Below are positions 1 through 11,640 of a stretch of DNA of 64,000 nt, one piece after another. The translations under genes and the position numbers were made by a program. Where the stretch lies: positions 406,822,889-406,886,888 of the forward strand of contig NC_081408.1 in the NCBI RefSeq assembly GCF_030272615.1, read 5' to 3'. The notes beneath the pieces were generated by a model, which searched no databases, was not told the DNA's origin, and saw only the letters and a program-made list of their open reading frames with translations. The first letter of the stretch is position 1; every line of letters begins with the position of its first letter. The stretch comes from Cryptomeria japonica. Taxonomy: Eukaryota > Streptophyta > Pinopsida > Cupressales > Cupressaceae.

Positions 1-1490
1 AATCTTGGGTGGCTTTACAATAAATGGTGACATGTGATGGAATTAAAGAATGTAATTGAGATAATATAATTTGAGAAGAGGAGAGGATAAAAATAGGATA
101 ATATTCAAATCTATATAATAGTGATATTGGGGAAGGATTTTGAGCTATTGCACATAAGGAGATGGAACTCAAGATTACTATGGCTTAAAGGTATATAAAG
201 GAGGATCTATGAAGAGGATAAAAAATATGCAAAGTGTATATAATGATTTGTAAAAATTGGAGAAACAAAATAGATGTTTCTAGATTTATAGCGTGTTCTT
301 TTATATTAATGTGGAATATTCTTAAATATTTTAAGAGATGAAGTCAGCTCATAATAGAGATATAGAGCCAAAAAAGTGAACCTTAACAAATGAAGCTATG
401 ACTAATTTTAGATAGCATTCTTGTTGATATGATCTAATTGAAAATGTAGTAAGTTTTAGAGTTATAATGGTTGTCAAAGCTAAAATAAATTAAAAAAATC
501 ATGGAAACAAGCATTTGGGGTATTATTTTCCTAATGGACTTAATTTATCGAGCTTTCAAGGTTTGTTGGGGATGAAATCCTAAGGTTGTATGAATAATAG
601 AAAGGATATGAAAGGATATAATGGACTAAGTAATGCCTAATTATTTCCTAGGGATGAAAAGGATTATGAGTACATAAAATAAAGGTAAAAGTTACAAATT
701 AGAAAAATTTCAACCTTACATTTTTCCTAACTTTAGTGGGTTGATAATACTAGGTGGAGAAGTATGCTAAAGTATAGTCAAGTAAATGATATCAAATAAA
801 TTTTTATTTTCTTATAAAGGATTTATAAGATCTCTTTTCCTCTCTATACTATGTATTATTCACTTTCCTTCAATTCATGCAAGTGCTCCAATCTTAAAAT
901 TCACCCAAGTAAATAAAGATATAAGTGTTGTCTGGTAAGAGTAATTGTTCACAAAGAAATAAAGTGACAACATAAAAATAAAATTTACACAAGTTTTCAA
1001 CTATTCTAATCAAATAGGTTATAATCCTAAAATAGGGAGGAAGACAAGATCCTTGAAGGTCGCATAAGTGGAAACAAGAGGTTATAGATAAACTACAATA
1101 TGGAACATAACATAGAGGTACATTGGAAAATGTTTTAGTTGTCTTAACTACCAATGTATTAGAAAGAAGTAAAGATTGGAGATGTTATTTCTACCAAATA
1201 AAGAGGAAATGCATTACCAAAAAGATTAGAAAAAAATTAGCTATGTAAAAAAAATTAGCTATGTAGGTGTGACTTACTTAAGGGGTTAGGAAAAATCCAA
1301 AAAATGATAAAATGTTGATGTGGTTTCAATTCTGTTATATACAGTTGTGTTGGTTGAAAATTTTGTAAACTTGTAAGGTTTACAAAATGGTGGTTTTAGC
1401 CACAGTATGTGCGATTAAATCTCTCCTAATTATAAGGGAAGGCTCCACTTTGCTTATTACTCTTAACTTTTTTTAAAACTAAATTCTAAT
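1..1490. other. AT-rich sequence with no recognisable gene
   Basis: I see no coding region, tRNA or clear element boundary here. Short open frames are interrupted and have no recognisable motif. It is probably old repeat sequence, judged from composition and context only. Confidence 0.5.
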
Positions 1491-1545
1491 TACTAATCCT
1501 ATTCTAAGCTTGGGTGTTACACCATCTCATTCTCTTTCTTTAGAA
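1491..1545 (-). mobile_element. Possible 3' LTR / polypurine-tract junction
   Basis: Read on the minus strand, a purine run (AAAGAAAGAGAATGAGATGG, ending near 1522) is followed directly by TGTAACACCC. This is the usual layout of a polypurine tract abutting a plant LTR that starts TGTAACACCC. It would mark the 3' LTR of a minus-strand retroelement, which fits the minus-strand relic at 2.46-5.94 kb. No partner LTR or target duplication was found, so this rests on one junction. Confidence 0.3.
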
Positions 1546-2455
1546 TAGATGTTTATCCTTTTCTCTATTTTCAGAAAGGATATTACATTTAGAGCAATAA
1601 TGATTTAAATAACTTTTAAATTCCTAAGAAAAAACCTAGGAGCATATATATATGATATTTACAAGTAAAGAAGCAAAGTTTCTATGAAAGCACAAAGTCT
1701 TCCATTGCTTCCCGAGACGAGAAAATAATGATGAAGCTCAATGTCTTCAACTCACTATTATCCTATCAACCTTTTTACAATAAATTTTGTAGCCCAAAAC
1801 AACTTTTTCTTGAATATCAAAATAAATCCCAAAGTCTTTATAATTCTATTTTTCATACAAATTTACAAACTTACACTTAAAGTTCATATACTTGCTACAA
1901 GATAAAAAAAGGTAAAGCTCGAAGTCTTTAAGATATTATCCTCTAACAATTTCCATTTTGAAAATTCCAAAATGTAGCACAAAGCCTACACAACCAAATT
2001 TATTCTATTCTTTCACAATATTCATACAAGACTACTTTTACTTAATCAATTCAATTATCATAACAAGAATGACATAAGAACACTCTCACCATAGAACACA
2101 ATGAACTCAACACAAAGTTTGAGTGCCAAATATGCTTTATTTATTGATTGAATTAGCAAAATCACAAATGAACTCAAAGTTTCACTTTTCTTTTTACTTC
2201 GCCAGAGTCTAATTGCATATAGATAAAAGATGAAAATTACAATGAGCACCCTCACATATATAGAAGAGGTGCAGAGAGCAAAATTAGGAAAAACTCAACT
2301 AGTTAGGACTAAGTCAAAAGTAGATTTCTATTTGACTTAGGAATTGTGCAACCCTACATGCAAAATTGTATATACAAAATGACACTTGAAGTGTCGATTG
2401 GAATTACAAAATGCACCTACAACTAGAAAGCATGAAAAATTATTGTCTAGATCTC
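1546..2455. other. Non-coding stretch between LTR-like junction and ORF relic
   Basis: No gene is visible. A TATA-like minus-strand run near 2255-2270 (TTCTATATATG) could be an old LTR promoter, but nothing supports it independently. The stretch would be 3' UTR or LTR of the element whose ORF lies to the right. Confidence 0.3.
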
Positions 2456-2459
2456 CATC

Positions 2460-5400
2460 TTGAGCATCATCGTCTCCATTTTTTTTCAAGAAATCTTCAA
2501 ACTTCTAGAGAGCATCTTGTACCCTTCAATCATTTGGCTCATTATCATGCCCTAAGATGACCTGAGTTCGTGCAATCGAGTCCATCAAGATGGAATAGTT
2601 TTCTTTGGATTTCTTCAAGATAGATCCTAGACTATCCAAGATAACTTGGATTTATATTAATTTATCAATTTATAAGAGAGTGAAATCAACTCTCTCGACT
2701 TTGGCTTGAACAAGCAAATTGAACTCTCGTATGGGTGAATCCAAGGATAATAGCTTACGATCCTGATCAAGTAAGTCACAAGGAAGCTCATCAATCTTGT
2801 TGGTGATCCTTTTCATTGTCTTCTCACCCAAATACTTTGCCTCCTCTAGGTCTTCGATGAATTGATCTAACAATTCCATATGATGCTTTAGAAACTCCTT
2901 GTGCTAGACGTACATTTTTCTAGAAGGAATCACATCATGTTCAACCAAAATATCTAGGGAGAAATCCTTGATCTTTGTCCAAGCATCAAAATTCTTCTCA
3001 TGTGTAGTCATTTCCTCCAAGAAAATTTTTAGTGTTGCATCTAATTTAGATTGAACATTATACACATTGTTGATTAACTTGGTAGCAGAACTCAAAACGT
3101 GGGTTCCTTGACTAAGCATTATATCCATACATTCACTTGTCGTTCTACCTCGTGAGGTAACTGGCTCAAATTGTTGAATGACTTGCTCATCAACCAATGA
3201 AGTCACTAACTCAATCACCTCTGAGAAAATTGTAATCTTAATTAACACGACGGTGAGTTGCTCCACTTTTTCCTTAGGCTTATATATCTTTCTTGACCTT
3301 CTCTTCATTGTATCTTTCCACAAGAGCATCAAAAGACAACTAAGAGTCTTCCAATGTACCTTCATGGGTTTGCTTCCCAAGCTCAACCCTTCTTATTACA
3401 TACTCCTCTACTTTGACTTCACTGATATTTTTATCAGGAGGAGGCTCTACAACTTCTACATACTTGTTCTTGGCACTATCTACCTTAAACCTTGACATGG
3501 TTTTGGATTTCTTTATGGTCTTTAGTTTGATAGGCACTAGTTGACCGAAATCAAAATCATCAAGAGAAATAGCTTGCTTATTCCTCTTGGGAGTGTTAGA
3601 AAGCAATCAAGGTGGCAAGATGGAATCATCATCAACACATGTAGCCAATGATTAGGAAGAAGACCCTTGGCCTTAAACAACAACGGTTACAATTGGAGGA
3701 GTGGAAGTCATAATAGAAGATGGGTAAATTCAGTAGTTGACACATTGGGTAAGGGCCCCATATCTGACATGAACTTGAGAAAATCCTCAAACATGGATGT
3801 AGATACTTCAGAGAAATTTGGGAAAGTGGAGAACAAATTTTCAATTTTACCTCAAGGAGTATCTAAGACAAATTCACTAGCAGAAGAAGAAACAATAGGA
3901 ATGGTCACACTTGGAGAATCTAACACATATGAAATAGTGGACCCAAATGGTATGGATTTAGAAATATGAACCTATGAAGAAGTAGCAACTAGAATAGGAC
4001 TTGATAAACATGTCCTTCTATGTCTCTAGGTTCAGTGCCACTGGAAATCTCTAGTAAACCTTCTTCATCAAATTCTTCTTATTTTTGCTCTTCTTGGTGT
4101 TGTTGTTCCTCTTCAAGTTGGTCCACATCAATAGGTTCATCCTCATACTCCCCTTCTTCTGGTTCTCGTTCTTTCTCTTGTTGACAACCTGATGTAGAAG
4201 ACTTATCTCGTTCCTTCCTTTTACTTGTTCCTAAAATGAGTTTGTACTTGGGAGCTTTAGGAGAAGCAATGGGATCTTACCTATTCTTTGTCCTCAATTC
4301 TAATCATTTTCCAACAAGTCCATCAGTATTATCTTTTGATCCAGTGGTAAATGGCTTCAACTCAATTCCTTTTTATGCTAGCCAAATATTGGTACTCGTC
4401 AGAATCCTCTGAAATCTGGCCCTTATTGAAACCACCTCCTTTTGAAACCATTGGATAAAAGGGAGAGGAGTATTGGCAATCTTCATGTTTTCATTAACTG
4501 TATCTAAGACATTACCATCATCAACCAAGTCGTCAAGAATATTCACTAGACTGAGATTGATTATTTGATCCTTGGTGAGGTGCCAGTAGTCAAGTCTCCT
4601 AATATCTTCTTCAGTTCTGCAATCTGCCGAGATATTTTCAACTCTATGAACATGAGTGTAGTTCTTTTTGTAGTTTGTTCTTCATACCTCTCTAATCAAA
4701 ATTATTCCTAGACTTAAACTGTCTCATTGTCACTCTTCTCATCTCATCTTCCATAGCTCTTGCTTTGAAAATTGAGTTGATAGAAAATATCCCAACAGAC
4801 AAAGAAAACTTAAAACCTATTTTATGAGAGCCGGATTGTTTCTCATGAACCACCACCATTTACCTTTCCAACTCCGTCAAAATAATTTTATCAGATGAGT
4901 ACCTTGGGAGCATGAAATGTTGACCATCATGATATCCTATCCTTATATAGGTGAAGGTAGGAAACTATAAAAACATACATCCATATTGATTGACAACTTC
5001 CCAAGCTTCATCGGAAACCATATTCTTCTTAAGTTTCTTATCAAGCATGTACATATATGAACCAAAGAAGGCATCATTAAATCTTCTAAAATAATGTAAA
5101 CTTTCTTTAGAGTTAATTGAGAATAGTATTTCCAAATCGGGACTTGTCTTCTATCTCCTTCTGAGGACAAACCTGCAAAATTTCTCATAGTGGTAGAAAC
5201 ATACACCAAGTAGGAAGTCATATAGAACTTCAAAGTGGTAGGTACCTTAGTGAGTTGCTCACACAAGGTGTCATTGATCTGCTTACCCCAAAATATCTTC
5301 TTTTTGTTTTATCTAATGATATGAATGTATTGATGCATCCACTCGTAGTATGTATTGGAAGTGGGAAGCCCTTTTACTTTGTTGAGAAGAGTAAACAAGT

Positions 5401-5935
5401 CATCCACTTCCTCCTTGAAGTCACTTTGTGGAAAGGTCTTGGTCCATCTGGAAATGATAGGCCAGGGAGTCTTCAACCAATTATCATTGATATTCCTCCT
5501 GGATTTCTTTGAGTGCTTCTCATAATAGGCTTCAATAGACTTTATATCTATATCTGCATATTGCCCTATACTGGGACACTTGAATAAGGATTCAAAGAAA
5601 TCCTCGTTCAACATAATCACTTTCTTGCCATCTGTATCCTTTATAATTCGACTCATAGGATCAAAATGATTTGCCACTGTAAGCACGAACTCTGGATCCT
5701 TATTTTACATGGGGAAAGTTTCTACTAAATGAATACTACTATTAATGGTGGTTTGCATTAGATAGTAGTGTGGGTGATTCTCAACTCGCCTCAGAAACTC
5801 ATCAATATCTACATGGCCTATTTTTGTGTCCCCGATATTTGTGATGTTTAATGCCACTGCAGATGGTGGAAAGACCGGATGAGGATCTTGTTTCTTAAAC
5901 TTCATTGTTTTCTTTCTTGGAGATGGTTTTGACAT
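2460..5935 (-). pseudogene. Decayed retroelement extra ORF (plant transposon-type protein with coiled-coil C terminus)
   Basis: Successive minus-strand open segments (5935-5705, 5686-5309, 5266-4943, 3606-3340, 3386-2904, 2879-2670 and on to about 2460) read as one broken protein. The N terminus is basic and proline-rich (MSKPSPRKK). A globular part follows, with the phrases WLKTPWPIISRW and DFKEEVDDLFTLLNKVKGLP and then NTYYEWMHQYI. The middle (about 4.1-4.9 kb) is acidic and the C terminus is coiled-coil-like. I recognise the style of a large accessory ORF of plant LTR elements but cannot name a family. It shows no clear alignment to ORF2 of the two nested elements. Many stops and frameshifts make it a pseudogene. 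The first ATG is at 5935, inside a tandem duplication. No gag, RT or integrase is visible nearby. Confidence 0.55.
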
Positions 5936-6189
5936 CTGTAAATATCTTGAACTACATCAAGGTTCAAAAAGTTCCTCTAGTGTGGGTGATTCTCAACTCG
6001 CCTCAGAAACTCATCAATATTTACATGGCTTATTTATGTGTCCCCGATATTTGTGATGTTTAATGTCACTGCAGATGGTGGAAATATCGGATGAGGATCT
6101 TGTTTCTTGAACTTCATTATTTTATTTCTTGGAGATGGTTCTGACATCTGCAAATATCTTGAACTACATCAGGGTTCAAAAAGTTCCTC
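5766..6189. repeat. 212-bp tandem duplication over the ORF start
   Basis: Positions 5766-5977 and 5978-6189 are two adjacent copies of the same 212-bp unit with only scattered differences. The unit covers the first ~60 codons and the start codon of the minus-strand ORF plus its immediate leader, so a second, upstream copy of the N-terminal coding sequence exists. Confidence 0.9.
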
Positions 6190-6276
6190 CAGAATTAGTG
6201 TAAAAAACATCTTCAATACTAATAAATATTCAACATTGGAACAAATTTTACTTAGAAAATTTTCTAAAAGTATTGA

Positions 6277-7461
6277 GTGTAAATCGGGCCTATGGACCCG
6301 ATTCGCACCTTGGCAAACTTGGGCATATTCACTATTTATATGTGAATCGGGTCTATAGAACCGATTTGCACCTCAAAGTGGAAAGGTGTGTGAAACATGT
6401 AAATCTAGTCCATAGGCCCAATTTGCATCTTGGAAGGACAAAAAAGATTTATGTGATTCAGGTCCATAGGCCTAATTCACACCTAAAAGATGATTTGGGG
6501 TGTAGTTTGGGTTTATGGACCTAAACATCACCTTTTGGGAAGATAAAAAACCAATTGGTATTGTTCAGGTCTATGAACCCGAACAACACCAATGAAAAAG
6601 TGTCTTTGGTGAAGTTCAAGTCCATGGGCCCAAACAACACCAATGAAATCAAAAGCATATGTATGGTGTGATGCAGGTAGGGTCGATGAACCTAAGATAC
6701 AACCAATGGTAATGTTTGAATGTGTAGTTTGGGTTCGTCTGCCCGAACTACACCAATTGATTGGTTCAAAGTTAAGGTTGGTGTAGGTCGGGTCGACGGA
6801 CCCAAACAACACCACAACACTTGATGATAGCGTGGTTCGGGTTCGTAGGCCCAAACCACATGAGTAACTGGTGATGATGAATGAAGAACAGTGTAGGTCA
6901 AGCCTACCAACCCAGACTACACCAAGTAACATGGGTAAGGTGTAGTTTAGGTCGATAAGCCCTAACTACACAATGTGAAAAAGAAAGATACAGTAAACAG
7001 AGATAGTTTGGGGGCATGAACCCAAACCACACCATAATGCAATGCATCATGGTTTGATTCAGAGCCATGAGATTGAATCAAACTGTTGGAAGATCAAAAC
7101 AGAAAGTAAAAAGGGAGTTCAAGGCCAGGGCCCGAACAACATAAACCCTAAACGTTAAAATGAAAATAAAGAAAAACATAAAAGGAAGGGAAAAAATGCA
7201 ACATACCTAGAAAAATATGGCTTAGATCAAGACGAAATAGTAAGGAATCGATGAGCTTTGCCTCAAGAACTGAAAGAGTATGGTAAAAGTGAAATCCAAA
7301 GCTATAAAAATGGATTCAAAGGGGCAAATGAGTTCTATTAAAGCTCTAATTAGGAAACATAAATGCACCAACTCATAGGCATTAAAGAGGCGCGAATAGG
7401 GTTTATGAACCCAATTTGTACCCAAATGTGCAATTTCGGGTTCATGAACCCAATTTGCACC
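6277..7461. repeat. Array of about 18 diverged palindromic units
   Basis: Sixteen units start near 6277, 6342, 6398, 6452, 6500, 6559, 6608, 6664, 6721, 6780, 6830, 6890, 6938, 7001, 7049 and 7113 (spacing 48-65 bp). Two more are at about 7390 and 7424. Each is an imperfect inverted repeat of about 30-37 bp around a core like GGGTTCATGAACCC. Arm sequences differ between units but often still pair: AATCGGG/CCCGATT in unit 1, GTGTAGTTTGGG/CCCGAACTACAC in unit 9, GTTTGATTCA/TGAATCAAAC at 7049. The linkers are AT-rich and not conserved. The array lies upstream of the minus-strand ORF and may be LTR or leader sequence. Confidence 0.85.
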
Positions 7462-7626
7462 TAAATTATAATTCTAAGTGTTTTGTCAAGCTTAAGGTCT
7501 AACAATACACCCAAATGACCAAAACTAAAACTAACTCTAAAAATGATCCCATAGATAAATTAATCACTATGAATCAAAATGAGCTTAAAGCTTATGGGCC
7601 ACAATTTTGGATAAAAATTGTGGGGG

Positions 7627-7664
7627 TTATCCCAAAATTGATCTCAGCTAAAATTGGGATAACA
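7627..7664. repeat. Inverted repeat; possible minus-strand LTR start
   Basis: TTATCCCAAAATT (7627-7639) is mirrored by AAAATTGGGATAA (7650-7662) with two mismatches. Read on the minus strand the block begins TGTTATCCC, so it could be the 5' end of an LTR that contains the palindrome array. No partner copy is in the window. Confidence 0.35.
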
Positions 7665-9370
7665 AGTTGCCACCCAAATAATAACAAAGGATAAGATAAG
7701 CCAATTAGAGCACTAAAATAAATATCATGATTAATAACATAGGTTTCCTCCCATTAAATTTATTGGTAAACAAATAAGAGTTGATTAATTTTCTTTTGGT
7801 GGAGGACTTTCATCCACAAAGTCATTTAGCTACCTGATATGGGAGCACGAGCCTTAGGTTGAACCTTTGCGGCTAAGAGCCAAGGATATGATTGATCAAT
7901 TTAAGATAAATATGATAGGGAAAGAGAGAGAAGTGATAAGAATTATCCCAAGAATTAAAAATGTTGCCCTTAAGTAATAAGCAAATAACAAGTGGTCTAG
8001 ATGATAAGTATGGAAGATCAATAATTAAAAGTAAGAAAATTAGATATATAATAAGAGGGGAGGGTATATAATTGAGTTGATGTCTTGTATTACAAGAAAA
8101 TATATATGCTCCACAAGTCATAACTTGTAGTAATGTAGGAGGAAAGAAGGGTGTGCATAAGCATTAATAGAGAAATATAAAGTATACATATTTGGTAACC
8201 ATCAAGGATGCGCAAAAGTGGCAAGGGCACTTGATAATGCTAATAGAAATATCAAAGGGGTAAATATTTGAGGTAACACCCCTTGTGAAATAAATAGATA
8301 TTTTTCCATATTGAGAAAGGAAAAAGTACAAACAAGAATATCATGGAGGGATATATGCATCTTTGGTTAGGAATGTACATAATGGGTGGTAAGGAATCCA
8401 AAAAATGAATAGTACACATGTTGTAAATCCTAAATTTTATTGAGTAAAAATAGTTAGAATGAGGTGAATATTTTTTTCATGTGTTAACAATTATGATACT
8501 AAAAACCAAAGCAATACACACTCATACATAAGTGTAGTTATCACGTATGGCTCCACCAGACTCTCACACAAGCCATCCATGGAATTTACGTGTATATAAT
8601 GTTCAAGTGGATAGGTATCATCACCTTGATCTATGAAGGATGGAGAAAACCTCAATGTATCTCTACCACAAACATGCAAGCTTGCAAATATTCTAGTAGC
8701 TATGCATGTACACCAGAGATACTCAAGGGGGACATTGATCTAACCCACAAATTAATCTATAAAAAAAATGTGCCTACCACCACACTGGAATAGATAGAAG
8801 GAAAGAAAGCCTAACAATAAATTGTGCCTTAACTTAGGTAAATAATCAATATTTCTAATAAGAGGGCTAGATCTAGATTCAATAACAATAAAATATAACT
8901 TTTTTCATTTTTTAGACAAGGACACGTATGTAGATTTTATTATCTTATCGAAATTTATCAACCCATTTATTATTTTTAATATAAAACTATATGAAAAATA
9001 AATTATATCAAGGTGTGTACAAGATCAAAGGGATCCAAAAAGTGGCAATGTGAAAAAAAAACACATTTTTCCTTTGCCCAAAAATATGAAAATCCTCTTT
9101 GACTATTTACTTGGGTTGGGAGAAAGTGCATGCTACCATGGTAAATCCCAAAGCTAAATAGATATCAGTTATTAATGGATATCCATTTTGACAAGCATTC
9201 TTTTTTTTAATGAAAAATATAATATAATATATTATTTTTTATTTTTTTTATCGATTAATGATATTTTTATAGATAATATCAAATTACATCATCTTATCGA
9301 AAAACATTATTCATGCCATTCATACGAAGTTTATCACAGAAATTTTATCAAGGACCCCCGTACAGACCAA
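7665..9370. other. No recognisable gene
   Basis: AT-rich, with short interrupted frames only. Two similar AT-rich segments occur near 8930-8970 and 9265-9300 (both contain ATCTTATCGAAA), which suggests decayed repeat sequence. Confidence 0.45.
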
Positions 9371-9479
9371 AATGTCAATTACCCCCCATAGACTATATGC
9401 TACTGATATGTTTACAACATTGCACAATTACAATACAAAATTATTGATCGTAGGATGCAAAAAAAAAAATAGAAATAGT

Positions 9480-10270
9480 TTAGTTTATTCTGCGACTACA
9501 ATTTCCTTACCTTTCTCATTTGTATCCCAACCTCCTTCCAACAGTTCCTTGGGCTCATCAATATCGTCATTGTCTTTGGGTGGGAATCTGATCCACAGAG
9601 TTCACCTCGGCCTCCTCTTCTTCGAACCCCTCGAGCGGCCATGTTTTCATTTGGATGAAGAAGCCCTGCCTGAGTTTAAGGATTTCATCTCATTCGGACC
9701 CCATTTCTCCAGTTTTCGTCTAAGCTCCTATCGATCCCATGCCAACAAATACTCTTTAACCCATGCATTCCTATCTACGCAGAGGCACGTCGGACCTCCT
9801 TATTGTAATTTGCGCTCCATCATGCGTCATCTTCAAGAAGTTGTCAATCCCTCTACATCACTCCTCATGAAAGCAACCATAGACAATCCATTCTACCTTC
9901 TCCTTGCCCTCGAGCTCGAAGCACCAAGCTGCGAACATAGATGTAATGTCGACTCTTATGCGGTATTTGAACTGAGCCCGCAAATACTCCTTCCCAAGAA
10001 CAATCTTGACTCGGGTGATGAAATCTTTCTCCTCAAAACAAAACACGTTCGTCAACCTTTTGTCTGTGATTCATCCCCAAAACGCCACCATCGGTCTCAC
10101 ACCTTGCAGGGAGAATTTTGGTTCCATTTCGACCGTGGGCAATGATCTTTATATCAAAATGAAAAATAGCAAGTATGCTCTGATGGAAATGTTGCCTTTG
10201 CACCACAGGTTCACTCATTAAAATGTTGGCTTGTATTACAAGTAAAGACACCCTTCCCAATATCATCAAC
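9480..10270 (-). pseudogene. Unidentified coding relic
   Basis: This stretch is visibly richer in G+C than its flanks and reads protein-like on the minus strand in overlapping frames. One frame at 10269-10033 contains DIKIIAHGRNGTKILPARCE. A second at 10055-9858 contains FITRVKIVLGKEYLRAQF and AAWCFELEGKEKVEWIVY. Further pieces reach about 9500, with stops and frame changes. I do not recognise the family. A 257-codon frame also runs on the plus strand (9372-10145). The minus reading looks more like a natural protein, but I cannot prove which strand was coding. It could be an exon remnant of a host gene or a mobile-element relic. Confidence 0.3.
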
Positions 10271-10535
10271 TTGGTTATGAAGTCATTAATGCAGACGACC
10301 TTTCAAATTAACAATGATCAATGGACATGACACTATTTCAATTCGCATGTGAATGGTACAGAGAGGTGCTATTTGCTTGCTCAATCATGCACCATCATTT
10401 ATTTACTCCAGCTCATTCGAGGGATTTGGGGGGGATTTACATTCTTTCGCATGCCCACAGCTGGCTGTCATTGTACTGACAAGCATTAAAGGCTTTTGTT
10501 TATTCACTTGTTTCCAGATGATATTCATTTTATTG

Positions 10536-11033
10536 TTAGATTGTGCCACCCAAAGCGTTTACCAAGGCCAACTTCAAATCATTTAAAGTATTACTGTTGG
10601 GAAGGTAGGTATTTAGTGTTAATTTGCCAACTTGCAATTCAAAAGCTTGGTTGGTGCACAAATCAGCATCCTTGTTTCCTTCACACAGCAAGTGAGACAC
10701 TTTGAAACTGTGATATGAGATAAGATGATTTTTAATACATTTGATGTCTCTGTTAATTTTCCAGTTTTGAGCTTCACTCCTAATAATGGACTGTGTTATA
10801 AGTTGAGAGTCTCCTTTTAGAGGCAGTCTGACCACACCTATCCTTTTAGCCAGTTGAACTGCCAAAAGTTCCGCTTTTACCTCAACTTCATTATTAGTCC
10901 CTGGGGCAAGTCGTTGCTTACACCTAGCGATGATTTATTCCATTACTATCCTTGGCCACACATCCAACACTAGAAGGTCCCGAGTTTCCACATGCCGCAC
11001 CATCAAAGTATATTTTTATCCAACCCAGCTCTA
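10536..11033 (-). pseudogene. Isolated RNase H-like domain (plant non-LTR type)
   Basis: The minus strand encodes a near-complete RNase H fold of the kind found at the C terminus of plant LINE polyproteins and in related plant genes. Visible in order: WIKIYFDGAACGNSGPSSVG (first catalytic Asp), then NNEVEVKAELLAVQLA (Glu), LKGDSQLITQSI (Asp), and LLCEGNKDADLCTNQA, where the last Asp normally sits. A frameshift with stops near 10,880-10,920 separates the first Asp motif from the rest, so the gene is broken. No reverse transcriptase is recognisable upstream (beyond 11.04 kb the sequence turns into AT-rich repeats). It is best read as a LINE 3' remnant or a captured domain. Confidence 0.75.
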
Positions 11034-11089
11034 GAGGGCTCCATTAAGATGACCTTTTCGGGGGTTTACAAGGATTAACCCTTTGAGAC

Positions 11090-11300
11090 CCATTAATGGG
11101 TATATAATATATAATTCATATTATATTTAAAAAACAATATATTATAATATTATAATACATAATATGTAATATATAATATCTTAAAAATATACATATTATA
11201 TTAAAAAAAGCATTAACTAACATGGAACAGCTATCCGTCTCGGCCATAAAAAAATTGAAAAATATAATATAATATATAATATTAATAATATAATTAATAT
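11090..11300. other. Very AT-rich spacer
   Basis: Made mostly of TAATATAT-type runs with no coding potential. It contains many short self-complementary AT stretches and nothing else I can name. Confidence 0.6.
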
Positions 11301-11303
11301 ATT

Positions 11304-11385
11304 TGGGTTGACCCTATGGTGCAATGGCAAAACCATGGCAGTGTTAATGCTCCCACAACGGGTTGAACCCCTACAAGGATGGAGG
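11304..11385 (+). mobile_element. SINE-like tRNA-derived head
   Basis: A perfect RNA polymerase III A box (TGGTGCAATGG, 11317-11327) is followed at about 33 bp by a B-box-like GGTTGAACCCC (11361-11371). The segment cannot fold into a full tRNA because the acceptor stem does not match, so a tRNA-derived SINE head is more likely than a tRNA gene. The 3' end and target duplication were not found. Confidence 0.5.
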
Positions 11386-11640
11386 AAATAAAAGTAAGGT
11401 GATAATGAAGGGAGGATGGTGAACAGTGATGGCAATAGTGACGATGGCAATAGTGTTGTGGTGTCAGAAGTGTTGGCGGCGATTGTAGAAACAATACAAT
11501 GGACAATGACGGTAGCAATATCGACAATGATGAAGATACTGGTGATTGATGATGGTGATTGTAACAAAGGAGTTGGTGATGGATATGATTGTATCAGTGA
11601 TAGGAGCTATAGGGCAAAGGACACGATGGTAGTGAAGGAT
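11386..11640. repeat. Degenerate GATGGT-rich simple sequence
   Basis: Runs of GATGG, GATGGTGAT and ACAATGAC-type words repeat imperfectly. Open frames on both strands (strings of Ser, Thr, Ile, His) are by-products of this composition. Not coding. Confidence 0.6.

Noticed and set aside
6528-6932. 134-codon minus-strand frame in the palindrome array
   Set aside because: Residues follow the repeat composition, and no protein family is suggested.
6277-7461. CRISPR-like array
   Set aside because: Units are palindromic but diverged, spacers are not unique fixed-length inserts, and the genome is a plant.
9372-10145. 257-codon plus-strand frame as a gene
   Set aside because: No recognisable motif; it begins in AT-rich repeat, and the minus reading looks more like protein. 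I kept only a low-confidence relic.
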